DNA of 64,000 bases from Glandiceps talaboti (Eukaryota; Hemichordata; Enteropneusta; Spengelidae), in contig NW_027554295.1 of assembly GCF_964340395.1 (NCBI RefSeq), forward strand, positions 62,001 to 126,000, given 5' to 3'. The position numbers and the translations under genes are program-made. Below, one piece after another: positions 9,353-18,973 of this stretch. The notes beneath the pieces are model-generated. The model saw nothing but the letters and a program-made list of their open reading frames with translations, did not search any database and was not told the origin of the DNA. Position 1 is the first letter of the stretch. The number at the start of each line of letters is the position of its first letter.

Positions 9353-11488
9353 ATGGATCGACAGCATGATATATTTTCCTGCCGTTGTGTTTGCCAAGAT
9401 CAAATGTACGACCTGTCGCTCGAAAACCTGAAAGTGGAAATTCCATATTTGGCAGGACTAATCAATTTCAACCAATTGGAGACACGACAATGTGGCTCTG
9501 GTGTATTGGTACTGGAATCTATGTTTGAGGCCTCCCCTTTTCCAGTCGAATACTGGCACTTGTTCTTGTCATTCATTGAAAGAAAAGAGATTGTCATGTC
9601 TGCTTCTGGTGATTCTGGCCAAAAGACGTCCATTACTCTCGAGAACATTGGTGATGTTACCACTGCTGCTGACTACCTGAACATGACAGGGTGGCTGGAA
9701 AGACTCGCGCATTATTTACTGAAAAATTTCGACAGTGAGTTAATCACGAGTTACAGTGAGTACAGTACATTTGAAAAACTGGTCTACTTCTTCAAAGTAC
9801 TTTGTGACTTGCCGGCAATGAATGATGACCTGCTAGATGTTGTGGCTGGCCATCTGGCTGTGTTTGCTAGTCATTTTGTCGACACAAGCAGAGTATCGAA
9901 TTCTTGGTGTTGGGAGCATATCTCTCGTTTTGTGCAGCGGAAGAAGAAGTTAAAAGGAAACGATGTTGGCGTGTTTTACATGGTCAGGGATTGGTTGAAA
10001 AGTAGTGTAGAAGTAAGAAAAATAGACCCATTGCAAGCCTGTGTGTTGCTTTTCTGTATCTCAAGAGATAAAGATGCCCTCATTGGTGATAAGGTGTTTC
10101 AGACCGTGTGTGACATGCTAAAGCCACTGGCACTTGATGCCCGTTCTCTATTAGCCAGTAAAATGTCTCCGCCCATGCAAAATGTCTTGACATCAGTCCA
10201 AGCCATAGAAAGCATGGAGGCTAAGGAGGAATTAACAAATGCACTCGTCCATGCTTTTGCCAAAGAAACAAAGTCTCGTACTCAGGACGAAACAACTGCT
10301 CCAATAGATTGTACTACCTATAGGGTGGGCATTGGAGAAAACAGCTTTGTACAGATTAGTGATTCACATGGCAGAACTAATGAGGACACTTATTTTAGAG
10401 AAATGCCAATGGACACAAGTTACCGATGGAGAGTAAAAAGATTTAAAAGGTTTGATTTCAAGGTGGTTTCCGGAAACAGAATGTTCTTTATTGATGCAAG
10501 TGTAATAATATATTACGAAAAAGTGTGTATGCTGTTTGTTATATATGCTGGGCCTTTGCCATGTTCCAATAATCCTCGTAATGGTTTGAATTGGGAATTC
10601 CTTTTTTGTGAAAGGTACCGCAACGCTAAGGTCGTTGATCCTTTCGTGAGAATATACAGTTATGACAAATTTGTTCTGATTCCAGAACCCTTTAGTTACC
10701 ATCTTATTGTAATGCACTGCAATGGGCCTTGGAAAACGGAAAAGGATGGTTGCATTACATCCAGATCGCACTACAAATACGAATCTGGCATATGTGATGA
10801 TGTTTGCAGGAGAAGCATATGCATCATGCCCGTACCCTCTTCTGCAGGGTCTTGCAAAATTGTATATGCAAGTGATGCCAACTCTAGAGAAATAGATATA
10901 GATATTATTGCTGTGAGCCAAATACACAGAAACAATGAGGACATTATCAGTCATGGAAAGGAGCCTTTCAATTGCATTGACGAAGACTGGATAAGTTATC
11001 CACCCCTCCCGAATGGCTATTATTTCCCGTCACTGCATTATGTGCCCAATGTGGGACTAGTGTGTATTGGTTCAATGGAAATGGAGGAAAGGGTTATTTC
11101 CCCTCAGCTTAGTGAGATACTCATAAGCATGCCAGTGTTTGCCATGCAGAACACTGAATTGAATGACTGGAAAGAGGTTAAGTTGCAGGTCAAAGGGGCT
11201 CATATTGGCAAAGACGATTTGAACATGCTGTACAAGGATAACATAAATCAAAGCAGGCATTGTAATGCTCCAATGGTCGGTAAAGCCTATAAAGATGGTC
11301 GACTTCTCCTTTATGGAGGAGACGAAGAACTGGGACCTTTGAGCACTCTCTTCTGGAGCTTTGACATTCTAATAGATTTCAACAAAAACACACTTGAGCT
11401 ATTGAAGAGAGGAGGTTCTTGTAATGGCCTATTTGTTGATAACTTGCATGGGCCCGAACCCATTGACTGCTTTGATTACAAACTTTAA
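9353..11488 (+). CDS. BTB-BACK-Kelch-like protein, type A
   Basis: A 711-residue protein from the ATG at 9353; the frame is open a few codons upstream without an ATG. The N-terminus (CVCQDQMYDLSLENLKVEI) and the next 100 residues align with type B as a BTB domain. A helical BACK-like part follows, and the C-terminal half has Kelch-like strands with GRLLLYGGDEE near residue 645. It is probably a Cullin-3 adaptor acting in host cytoplasm or nucleus (family knowledge). It has two close relatives, 21,576-23,789 and 24,339-26,564, which are far more like each other than like this copy. Confidence 0.7.
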   Translation: MDRQHDIFSCRCVCQDQMYDLSLENLKVEIPYLAGLINFNQLETRQCGSGVLVLESMFEASPFPVEYWHLFLSFIERKEIVMSASGDSGQKTSITLENIGDVTTAADYLNMTGWLERLAHYLLKNFDSELITSYSEYSTFEKLVYFFKVLCDLPAMNDDLLDVVAGHLAVFASHFVDTSRVSNSWCWEHISRFVQRKKKLKGNDVGVFYMVRDWLKSSVEVRKIDPLQACVLLFCISRDKDALIGDKVFQTVCDMLKPLALDARSLLASKMSPPMQNVLTSVQAIESMEAKEELTNALVHAFAKETKSRTQDETTAPIDCTTYRVGIGENSFVQISDSHGRTNEDTYFREMPMDTSYRWRVKRFKRFDFKVVSGNRMFFIDASVIIYYEKVCMLFVIYAGPLPCSNNPRNGLNWEFLFCERYRNAKVVDPFVRIYSYDKFVLIPEPFSYHLIVMHCNGPWKTEKDGCITSRSHYKYESGICDDVCRRSICIMPVPSSAGSCKIVYASDANSREIDIDIIAVSQIHRNNEDIISHGKEPFNCIDEDWISYPPLPNGYYFPSLHYVPNVGLVCIGSMEMEERVISPQLSEILISMPVFAMQNTELNDWKEVKLQVKGAHIGKDDLNMLYKDNINQSRHCNAPMVGKAYKDGRLLLYGGDEELGPLSTLFWSFDILIDFNKNTLELLKRGGSCNGLFVDNLHGPEPIDCFDYKL

Positions 11489-12294
11489 ACATGACCAACG
11501 AAAGGAAATGATAATAAACTTGATGATTAACAACAAATAATTTATTTTCGTATTGTTTTTTGTCCTTTTACAGTAATGTGTCACATGAGTTCTTTACTTC
11601 ACAAATTGAATTATGGGAGTTTTAATTGTCACGAAACAATTCTGTGTCCAATGAATTGTGGGAGTTTTATAAGGGTCAATTTAAACATGCAAAAATGTGG
11701 GGTTTTTAAAAAATCTACACACCCAACCGCTAACGACTGAAAATATTGTTGGAAAAAAAGTCTACACAGCCATGTTAACTAAAAACTGTTAAATTCTAAT
11801 TTGCATATATGTCATGTGACCAAAAAGTCCTGTGAACACCAAGATAGAATCGGACAAATTGCACATGCTCTCTTACTGGTAGACATTTCATCCCTGGTTA
11901 CAAAACTGATTTTTTAGCATTGAACTGATATTCATTGTTTTCAGTCAGGATACCAAAAAATAAGTCTACTATGAGAGCTTTGATGGAAATGTAATTGAAA
12001 ACCGAAAACGAATAATGCCGTTGGTTAGTGACAGCAAGGGAAGGGTTCCAGATTATCTATGATGTTTCAATAAAATTGAATATGTGTAGAATGGCACTGA
12101 AAAAAAATATTTCTGGAAGCTCATTTCTGCAACGGTGAGTTCTTCCAGGAGTAAAGACATGTTATGTATTACAGATGCAATGAGTGTATGTGTATAATTA
12201 CAAATATGCAATATTATTTTGGTTTGAATAACAATTTATTGAACCAATAAACAAAGAACAAACAAACAATGGAGACTCTTAATTGTTTCATTCT
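11489..12294. other. Gene-free region with repeat copy
   Basis: No gene is seen. The first 100 bases are the type A gene's 3' region with AATAAA-like signals. One unit of the 280-bp repeat lies at about 11,640-11,830. It is the first part of a longer stretch (11,593-12,018) that is copied at 13,439-13,882. The remaining part to 12,294 is A/T-rich and ends in the 3' side of the gene at 12,295. Confidence 0.6.
11593..12018 (+). repeat. Direct repeat flanking 12.3-kb gene, left copy
   Basis: About 425 bases are shared with 13,439-13,882 in the same orientation. The match starts at TTACTTCACAAA, includes a 280-bp-type unit, then passes through ACCAAGATAGAATCGGAC and ends at GAAAACCGAAAACG. The two copies bracket the gene at 12,295-13,071 and its promoter, as if a cassette had been inserted or duplicated between them. 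Confidence 0.75.
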
Positions 12295-13071
12295 TCATTC
12301 ACTATCTAATTCTGTCTCACTGTTGTCTTCTTCCGAAACACTTGCTACAGGCAGCATCTCGAACTTGAATTTATTTAGGAACACAGCATTTTCAGGCACT
12401 GCCATGAAGTCGATATTGCATCTCGAGTCGCTGTAGAAGTCTTCACCAAGGCCGTTCCTGCAATCGTAGGTACAAGCGGGAATGTGATCCAACCCGATGA
12501 TGTGATGTGAGAAATAGACTGAATCACGATGTGACATTGCAAAGAACTGGTTTTGGGTTTCCGTCAGCAGTGCTACACGATACACCACGAAATGATATTT
12601 CAGCTTCTCTGAGTACGTGACATCTCCGATGACCAAAACTGCTACAATCTTGTCCACCTCTTGTTCTCTTGTAGAGTGGAATGTCTGATTGAGTTTCCTA
12701 TAGATCCCATGGCTCAGATGGGGCAAAAGCCAAGTGTTTGTCGTCTTGTTCAAGCCACAGGAGAGGGTGAAAGGATTTTCGTACAACTTTCCATTGCTTG
12801 ACATTACGAAATCACCATATCTGTTCATAAAGCATTCGACTTTTGTACCTTTAAATGCCTCGGTGACAATCAAATCTTCCTCCCCTTCAATGTCTGTACA
12901 CTGAACCATCGATGGTGATGCCATGTCTCTGATAACTGTGTCAAGATAAGGGATTTGTCCTCCAGGAGCATGCTTTGAAAGTAGACCGCTTTTCTTAGCA
13001 GTTTCCAATTCTGCTGCATGATGATATGTGCAGAAAAACATGTCCTGGTATTTTCGCTGTTGATCCATCAT
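12295..13071 (-). CDS. Unknown protein in repeat-flanked cassette
   Basis: A 258-residue protein from the ATG at 13,071. The IPYLDTVIRDM stretch near residue 40 resembles the EIPYLDSLI segment of the nearby BTB proteins, so it may be a diverged relative of their N-terminus; this is weak. It has scattered Cys, a beta-rich centre and an acidic Ser-rich tail. No membrane segment or catalytic motif is seen. Its promoter holds three 80-base repeats each with TGACGTCA sites. Long direct repeats lie on both sides. Function unknown. Confidence 0.5.
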   Translation of the reverse strand: MMDQQRKYQDMFFCTYHHAAELETAKKSGLLSKHAPGGQIPYLDTVIRDMASPSMVQCTDIEGEEDLIVTEAFKGTKVECFMNRYGDFVMSSNGKLYENPFTLSCGLNKTTNTWLLPHLSHGIYRKLNQTFHSTREQEVDKIVAVLVIGDVTYSEKLKYHFVVYRVALLTETQNQFFAMSHRDSVYFSHHIIGLDHIPACTYDCRNGLGEDFYSDSRCNIDFMAVPENAVFLNKFKFEMLPVASVSEEDNSETELDSE

Positions 13072-13117
13072 GTTGATTGAGTGAGCGAAAAAGTCAAATG
13101 GTTGCCCAAGATGGTTG

Positions 13118-13410
13118 ACCTTACAAATTTATACTTTTCACGAAACAAAACTGTGACGTCACATTTCAATGGCATGAAGTAAACCATGACGTCAAGTACA
13201 AAAAAAATGACCTTACAAATGTATACTTTTCCCCAAAGAAAACTATGACGTCACATTTCAATGGCATTAGGTCATGACGTCAAGTACAAAAAAAAAGTTT
13301 ATACTTTTCCCCCAAAGAAAACTATGACGTCACATTTCAATGGCATTAGGTCATGAAGTACATCCACCATAAAAAAGAACAAGATAAAATTGTGACGTCA
13401 TAGTTTTCTT
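13118..13410 (-). promoter_or_regulatory. Triplicated CRE promoter module
   Basis: Upstream of the gene at 12,295-13,071 a block of about 80 bases is present three times. Each has a TTTATACTTTT-like TATA element, then TATGACGTCACATTTCAATG and a second site near ATGACGTCAAG. At least five CRE-type sites fall in this span. The repeated TATA-CRE unit suggests amplification of a promoter for stronger or stress-linked expression (inference). Confidence 0.65.
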
Positions 13411-13438
13411 TTGTCTTAACCTACATCGTTGGAGTTTT

Positions 13439-13882
13439 TTACTTCACAAAACAATTGGAATGAATTATGGGAGTTTTAATTGTCACAAAACAATTCTATG
13501 TCCAATGAATTGTGGGAGTTTTATAAGGGTCAATTTAAACATGCAAAAATGTGGGGTTTTTAAAAAATCTACACACCCACCCACTAGCGACTGAAAAATT
13601 TTTGGAAAAAAAAGTCTACACACCCATGTTAAAAAAAACTATCAAATTCTAATTTGCATATATGTCATGTGACCAAAAAGTCCTGTGTACACCAAGATAG
13701 AATCGGACAAATTGTGTGTTAGTGAATCGAAATGGAACATGCTTTCTTACTGGTAGACATTTCATCCCTGGTTACAAAGCATTGAACTGATATTCATTGT
13801 TTTAAGTCAGGATACCAAAAAATAAGTCTACTATGAGAGCTTTGATGGAAATGTAATTGAAAACCGAAAACGTATAATTCCA
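13439..13882 (+). repeat. Direct repeat flanking 12.3-kb gene, right copy
   Basis: This is the second copy of the stretch at 11,593-12,018, with small insertions and base changes. It also includes one 280-bp-type unit. The remaining 70 bases before the next ATG at 13,952 hold no other feature I can name. Confidence 0.75.
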
Positions 13883-13951
13883 TAGTTTCCTATAGGAGTC
13901 TGAAATGAGTGTATTTATGCATATGTCATTGTCCTAAACAAAACATGAAGA

Positions 13952-14692
13952 ATGCTTTCAAGAGTAGTGTTTGATGACATCATAGAATGTTTGACTGATG
14001 ATCCATTTAATTTGAAACCTGTGCATGATGTTCAGAACATAGGGGATAATGTATTTGTAATCTACTTTGTCATTGGTGCCTCTACAAATGCTGGTGTCAG
14101 AAAGTGTGATGTCAAATGCCTTTGTGATTACTTGGTTTCCTTGGAAGACTTGTATGCTGTTTGTTTCAACATCTATGTTCTCAGAGCCGAAAAACAGAAC
14201 AATCTCGTGTTGTGCATGAACATTGCTTCCAAAGACTACTTTTCAGACGAGGATGGAGACAACTTGGCAAGTAAACGGTTGGGCGACAGAGATTTCGTCA
14301 GCGTCATAGAGAACACCGTGGGTGGCAGAGTCACACAGTACAACACCGTTTCTCTTCATGAAATGGGAGGGTCATCGAAATTCTATAAAGTTAAAGTAAC
14401 ACTTGATGGACAGGGCTATAATTTATGCAATTCAATGCACAAACTTAACAAACACTTTGACTGGGAGTACAGTTGTTGTCTCGTTGACGACTTTTATCAC
14501 ATGGACCGAAATTCGTTGACGTTTTATATACAATGGACTGAATATGACAAGGGTGACAAGGATGAAGTCGACACTCAACATTCCAGTACAGATGCTTTTC
14601 CGTGGTCCCTACTATTTACTTTGATGCTTTTACCACTCATAACTATTGCGTGGTTGTATTTTTACCAGACACGTCACGTTCATGTCTTTTGA
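13952..14692 (+). CDS. Tail-anchored membrane protein, unknown
   Basis: A 246-residue protein from ATG 13,952. Most of it is soluble, mixed alpha/beta, with an acidic patch (KDYFSDEDGDN). A single hydrophobic segment lies at about 214-236 (WSLLFTLMLLPLITIAWLYFY), followed by a short His-rich tail. There is no signal peptide, so this is a tail-anchored layout, as in herpesvirus UL34-like nuclear egress proteins; the layout alone does not prove that role. The next gene begins 46 bases downstream on the same strand. Confidence 0.55.
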   Translation: MLSRVVFDDIIECLTDDPFNLKPVHDVQNIGDNVFVIYFVIGASTNAGVRKCDVKCLCDYLVSLEDLYAVCFNIYVLRAEKQNNLVLCMNIASKDYFSDEDGDNLASKRLGDRDFVSVIENTVGGRVTQYNTVSLHEMGGSSKFYKVKVTLDGQGYNLCNSMHKLNKHFDWEYSCCLVDDFYHMDRNSLTFYIQWTEYDKGDKDEVDTQHSSTDAFPWSLLFTLMLLPLITIAWLYFYQTRHVHVF

Positions 14693-14738
14693 ATTGAATG
14701 AAAACGCAGATCCCACTTCAAAGTGAGACATTTTGGCT

Positions 14739-15911
14739 ATGGCTTTCTTTCAGACTTGTTTGCAGCGTGTGTTGTTGTCTTTGCCAGGGACACAACTTGA
14801 TCAATTGCAAGTGGAGGTGTTTTTGGCTGGCATATTGCAATGCCAAGGCAATAAGAAAGAGACAACAGATATCCGAAACTGCAGAGAGGGTAGACAGCTG
14901 GTCAAACTCATAGTGTCCGAGTTACAAGGGCTTGTGAAAGAGAAAATCGATGACAACACTCCTATTCATCCCCACTGGGTCAGACTAATGGTGTTGAAGA
15001 TGTTTTACAAACAATCTGTTCACCCTGCGTGTATGTTTTATCATGCCTGGCTAGATAAAGATGTGTCTGTCGGGCAACATAAACTGGATTGTTTGATTAG
15101 TACACACTTGAAACCGAAATCGTACTTGTATCCCCTGCCACAATTCAAAACAAGCAGATGGAAAAGTGTAATGCCAATTACTCGCGTGGCAAAGTGCATC
15201 GACCTATGTAAACTGCTTCTCAATAAACTGCCTAAAGTGGCACCTGTTAGACTACCATTATTGTTGAAGTTGGTCTATGAGAGGTATGTTTGGCAGTGGC
15301 CACTCGATGTCCTTGTGTGTTATCCCAAGACAGTCAAGCACCAGACTTTCTTGCGAGCACTGGTTCATCTCAGACAACAAATACTCCATTACGATTCGAG
15401 GGGGGTTGCAATGACAATACATAAAATGACAGTTAGGCAAAAGAGATTGGTCAAGACACTTTTGCTTTTGCACAGACGTGCCTTTCAGATCAAGTTCGTG
15501 TACGACATGGACCCCAGGGTGCTGTCTAAGCTTTCAAGCAGCAGAAATTCACCAGACGAGGAATGGAAACTATACGTGGCCCATCACACGAGTGTTATCC
15601 AGTGTCGTCATTGCTATGCTGTGCTTACTTGTTTGAATATAAAGAACAGAGCTCCCCGCTATGTCTACTATCTCCACGAAGACACCCTTGAACCCAGATG
15701 TGGACGATGTCATTCGTCTCGTCTCGTTAAAAGACCCTTATTTGATCCCAGACACGGTGTTGCCTGTTACATAGAACAACCCGATTTTCCAACTATCAGA
15801 GTGTGTCGAGGTGGTAATAACCCAGAGTGTTACAATTTGACAGCTCTGGACAGCGGTCTGTGTGGACCATGTTCCAGTAGTATTCCAGTTGACAAACAAA
15901 TAAACCAATAA
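14739..15911 (+). CDS. Cys-rich protein with CxxC pairs (packaging-like?)
   Basis: A 390-residue protein from the ATG at 14,739. The first 280 residues are helical and basic. The C-terminal 110 hold several metal-binding-like pairs: CRHC, CGRC, a lone Cys-Tyr, and CGPC, as in one or two zinc ribbons. Herpesvirus UL32-type packaging proteins also carry conserved CxxC pairs, and this gene sits next to a possible terminase-like gene, so that role is thinkable, but there is no sequence proof. Ends at a run of ATTC/ATCC microsatellite. Confidence 0.5.
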   Translation: MAFFQTCLQRVLLSLPGTQLDQLQVEVFLAGILQCQGNKKETTDIRNCREGRQLVKLIVSELQGLVKEKIDDNTPIHPHWVRLMVLKMFYKQSVHPACMFYHAWLDKDVSVGQHKLDCLISTHLKPKSYLYPLPQFKTSRWKSVMPITRVAKCIDLCKLLLNKLPKVAPVRLPLLLKLVYERYVWQWPLDVLVCYPKTVKHQTFLRALVHLRQQILHYDSRGVAMTIHKMTVRQKRLVKTLLLLHRRAFQIKFVYDMDPRVLSKLSSSRNSPDEEWKLYVAHHTSVIQCRHCYAVLTCLNIKNRAPRYVYYLHEDTLEPRCGRCHSSRLVKRPLFDPRHGVACYIEQPDFPTIRVCRGGNNPECYNLTALDSGLCGPCSSSIPVDKQINQ

Positions 15912-15965
15912 ATCCATTCATTCATTCATTCATCCATCTATCCATCCATCCATCCATCCATCAAT
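15912..15965. repeat. ATTC/ATCC microsatellite
   Basis: A run of CATT then CATC/CATCC tetramers just after the stop of the Cys-rich gene, between convergent genes. It includes likely 3' processing sequence (AATAAATCC near 15,908). No other content. Confidence 0.9.
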
Positions 15966-16001
15966 TAAAAATAAATTAAACCGTCATTTAATCAATAAAA
16001 A

Positions 16002-16643
16002 CTATTTCACTTTATTTTTTTCTGAGTGTGTTTCTTTGCTGTCTGTAGAAACTGTGCAAACTGTAGGTGCTTCTAATAGTTTGGCTTCCAAGGCCTCTTG
16101 CCGTATGTCTTGTACTGTTTCTAAATGTGCCCCATTCTCATCATCATTGTCGGTGTCACTTTCATCCAACATTTCTTGCCAAATCTCTTGTGTCATGTTA
16201 CTTGCATGACGCAGTTTTTCCAACCTTTTCGATATGTGCATGGCTTTCCTGGGTGGACACTGTTTGACTTCCTTTGTCAGTTCCTTGATTTCACTGTATA
16301 TGTCTCTAGACTTCAATTGGCGCAGGAAACTTTTACTGTTCCTGATCTCTTCTTGCTGCATGTCTATCGATAACTCTTCTAGTTGTAATTGTCTCTTCAT
16401 GAGTTTGTCTAGCAAAGCCACATTCATTGTCGCCATTCTATTGTGAAGTGCAGTCATAAATGTACAGCTACTTTTTTCAGTATCAAGAGCAAGGGCAACA
16501 ACCTTTCTACCCATCTCTTCCACTCGCTCTTCGTTTGAAGAGCGTAGTAGTGCTAATTCTCTCTTCTTCGAAATTTCCGTCAGGCGACGTTCTTCTTCCT
16601 TCTTGACCTTCTTTTTCCTTTTCTGTTTTCCAAACGAAAACAT
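16002..16643 (-). CDS. ESCRT-III (CHMP)-like protein, tentative
   Basis: A 213-residue, almost fully helical protein from ATG 16,643. The start MFSFGKQKRKKK resembles the M-x-x-F-G start of CHMP proteins, followed by a strongly basic N-terminal half. The C-terminal third is acidic (DESDTDNDDENG near 155-167). Near residue 178-188 the EALEAKLLEA stretch resembles a MIM1 helix, which binds Vps4 MIT domains. Basic front, acidic back and about 215 residues match ESCRT-III size and charge. A generic coiled-coil protein is the main alternative. ESCRT-III proteins cut membrane necks during budding and nuclear-envelope repair. Confidence 0.35.
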   Translation of the reverse strand: MFSFGKQKRKKKVKKEEERRLTEISKKRELALLRSSNEERVEEMGRKVVALALDTEKSSCTFMTALHNRMATMNVALLDKLMKRQLQLEELSIDMQQEEIRNSKSFLRQLKSRDIYSEIKELTKEVKQCPPRKAMHISKRLEKLRHASNMTQEIWQEMLDESDTDNDDENGAHLETVQDIRQEALEAKLLEAPTVCTVSTDSKETHSEKNKVK

Positions 16644-16682
16644 TGTATTGCTTGCTTACTTGCAAAAAAAACCTAAACATTT

Positions 16683-17237
16683 ATGCACTTGTTTGGGACT
16701 CGAGAGCAAAACAAGTTGATCGTCATGTCGTTTTCTTTTTCAAAGGGGCTAGTGTTCATTTTTGCTCTCGTTGCCTATGTTTTAGGAACTTATATCGTTT
16801 TCACCCATTTGAGACTAGGTGGTAGTTTGGCTGAATCGTTTGGGGACGAAAGGTACAGTTATGTCAACTATGTCAAGATCAATTACCAGTTGGTGTTCTC
16901 GTCCCTTTTCTGTGGTTTGAAACTCACTATGATTAATGTGTTGGGTCAAGTATATGGGCCAAATGACAAGTTTGTATATTTCATGGCAGAAACATTTATT
17001 AGACTGTCCACTCTCTCCCTGCTGGATTTGCGTCTCAGACAGGTTCCCGAAACAGACTTCCATTCGCGTCTGTCAATCCATTTTGGAGATGTGATGGCCA
17101 TGATCACCATGGCCCTTTACAATCGTTACACTGACAAACGTGTTAGGAATGAGGGTGACCTCCACTCAAAAATATATTGTTTGCAAATCAAAGTGGAAAA
17201 GTTACAAGAAAGGCTAGACCAGAACGGGATAGAATAA
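16683..17237 (+). CDS. Small membrane protein, unknown
   Basis: A 184-residue protein from ATG 16,683; an ATG at 16,725 is equally possible. A hydrophobic segment lies at about residues 22-42 (GLVFIFALVAYVLGTYIVF). The rest is mixed, with weaker hydrophobic patches and a charged helical C-terminus (KIYCLQIKVEKLQERLD). It is divergent from the CHMP-like gene, 40 bases apart, and its 3' end overlaps the gene on the other strand by 24 bases. Function unknown. Confidence 0.5.
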   Translation: MHLFGTREQNKLIVMSFSFSKGLVFIFALVAYVLGTYIVFTHLRLGGSLAESFGDERYSYVNYVKINYQLVFSSLFCGLKLTMINVLGQVYGPNDKFVYFMAETFIRLSTLSLLDLRLRQVPETDFHSRLSIHFGDVMAMITMALYNRYTDKRVRNEGDLHSKIYCLQIKVEKLQERLDQNGIE

Positions 17238-18731
17238 AGGTTGTTGAGGTATCAAGTCTTCTCCAAGAAACACGTGTTTGTGTATGCTATCTTTACGAAT
17301 GGTCACACTGTACAACCAAGCCAGACAAGCATCTTGGAATTCGTCACTGCCTTTGAAAGAATACTTTGTGCCCATCACCTGCAGTCCCATGTTTACTTCC
17401 TTTCCATACAAGTACACAATACCATCTCTACCATTCCAGTGTTCAACTCTGTGTGCCTCCATTACTGGGAAATGGTGTTTTCTACCCAATTCTTTCATTA
17501 AACAGTGCAAGTAACAGCAGTGAAAAAGGTCCACTGATGAATCAGAACTCTTTGAGATGTCATTGTTAGGTCGCACACGTTTTAACTCCTCGACAAAATC
17601 ACAAACTTTGTGTATGTTTACATTACCAGCATCCATCCACATTCTGTAGGTGGTCTCCAGACGCCACTTGCTTTTTTTCAGGGTGTGTGGATCAAGTGAC
17701 AAGAAAAAGAACATGTCAAGGACCTGTCCTTGAAAGTGGTCATTCCAAGAGATGCTTTTCAGCATTCTTGCAAGTCTTTCCTTGCACACAGGATCGTGTA
17801 GACATTGTAAACCGGATGTGTTTGCAAAAGCCTCGTCGGCCTTCTGACGCTCTTTCAAGTACATACACAGGTCGCTGAATTTTCCATACACGTCCAAAGT
17901 AAACGTCTTGGGTGCCAATTGATATTCTAATTTGCAATTCAGTTCTGTCATTTCTTTCCGGATTTCTTGCAATATTAGGTTTTGTCTTTTCCTTTCAGAA
18001 GCAAGTTGGCGCAATTTCATTTGCAGTTGTGGTGAGAGAACCTGTCTTTCATCTTCTGTAGACTCATCTTTAGATCTGTCAAGGGTGCTTGGATGCTGCA
18101 GGGAAAAGAGGGTGCCACTGTCTGGTTTAAATGTGGCAGACACCGTCCTGTACAAATGGGGACATTCTGTGTTTTCGTAGGACTTTTGGTGTTTCAGGGC
18201 ATGTTCGAATCGACACTCCCAACACCTGGAGGTGGATGATACCAAACCTTTTGGAAGAGAAGGCATCGTTCCAAAGACAGTCAAGAAACTATGCAATGCG
18301 TTTCTAAGTAGACACAGCATTTCGGTGCTCTCTTGTGACCACTGGAAGTATACATTTTCATGCAGTAATAAATCACAATCAGTCAAACTCTTTAAACAGT
18401 GTCTGTTTATATTGTCTATTTCCTTACCAAGTCCACCATGTCTAAATTTCTCTAAAAATCGCATGTGTATATGGCACCATTGAAGCAGTGGTCTAACAGC
18501 TGCCTTCACACCCTCGCTCAAATCTCGAGTATGTGTTTGCAAACATTGGGAAAGTGTTTTGAACTGTGCATTGGTCAACAGCCAACCACAATGGCCGGGT
18601 GGTGGATGGTTGTTGACGAAGAGCAAGTACAACCATGCATGTTCAGATTGCTCACACAAGATAGTGGCAATCTCTTCCAAAGACAACTCAGGACAGTGTC
18701 GATACGAGAGGTTTGGATTTGTCTTTGCCAT
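17214..18731 (-). CDS. Possible terminase subunit (TRM2/UL28-like), tentative
   Basis: A 505-residue protein from ATG 18,731. It carries a C-x2-C-x16-C-x-H pattern: C170, C173, C190, H192. Herpesvirus TRM2 (UL28) has a zinc finger of the C-x2-C...C-x-H kind, which is the ground for the call. Helical stretches surround it, with a charged helix at about 225-270 (LQMKLRQLASERKRQ). TRM2 works with the terminase ATPase to cut and package viral DNA. The known TRM2 proteins are longer, near 780 residues, so this could be another zinc-binding protein. The next gene on this strand starts upstream at 19,411. Confidence 0.35.
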   Translation of the reverse strand: MAKTNPNLSYRHCPELSLEEIATILCEQSEHAWLYLLFVNNHPPPGHCGWLLTNAQFKTLSQCLQTHTRDLSEGVKAAVRPLLQWCHIHMRFLEKFRHGGLGKEIDNINRHCLKSLTDCDLLLHENVYFQWSQESTEMLCLLRNALHSFLTVFGTMPSLPKGLVSSTSRCWECRFEHALKHQKSYENTECPHLYRTVSATFKPDSGTLFSLQHPSTLDRSKDESTEDERQVLSPQLQMKLRQLASERKRQNLILQEIRKEMTELNCKLEYQLAPKTFTLDVYGKFSDLCMYLKERQKADEAFANTSGLQCLHDPVCKERLARMLKSISWNDHFQGQVLDMFFFLSLDPHTLKKSKWRLETTYRMWMDAGNVNIHKVCDFVEELKRVRPNNDISKSSDSSVDLFHCCYLHCLMKELGRKHHFPVMEAHRVEHWNGRDGIVYLYGKEVNMGLQVMGTKYSFKGSDEFQDACLAWLYSVTIRKDSIHKHVFLGEDLIPQQPLFYPVLV

Positions 18732-18973
18732 TTCGAGTGTGTGAAAGGTTCAAAAGTGTTATCTGTATGAGTCGTAGGAAGTTGTCGGACGATTTCTGCA
18801 AATCAACTCGAGGGTCTTCAGTGGAGACAAAAGATGTTTCTTTTGACCCCTTGTCCATGACTGTCCCCTGTTCCAACAGATCCCAAACGTTTATACATAG
18901 AGAGTTCTGTGTATCGTCACGAAAAAACACGTCAGAAAATATATACAATACGCATACATTTTAATATCAATAG

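Noticed and set aside
10364-10954. 196-codon antisense frame in type A gene
   Set aside because: Lies fully inside the BTB-Kelch gene and has no promoter or family feature.
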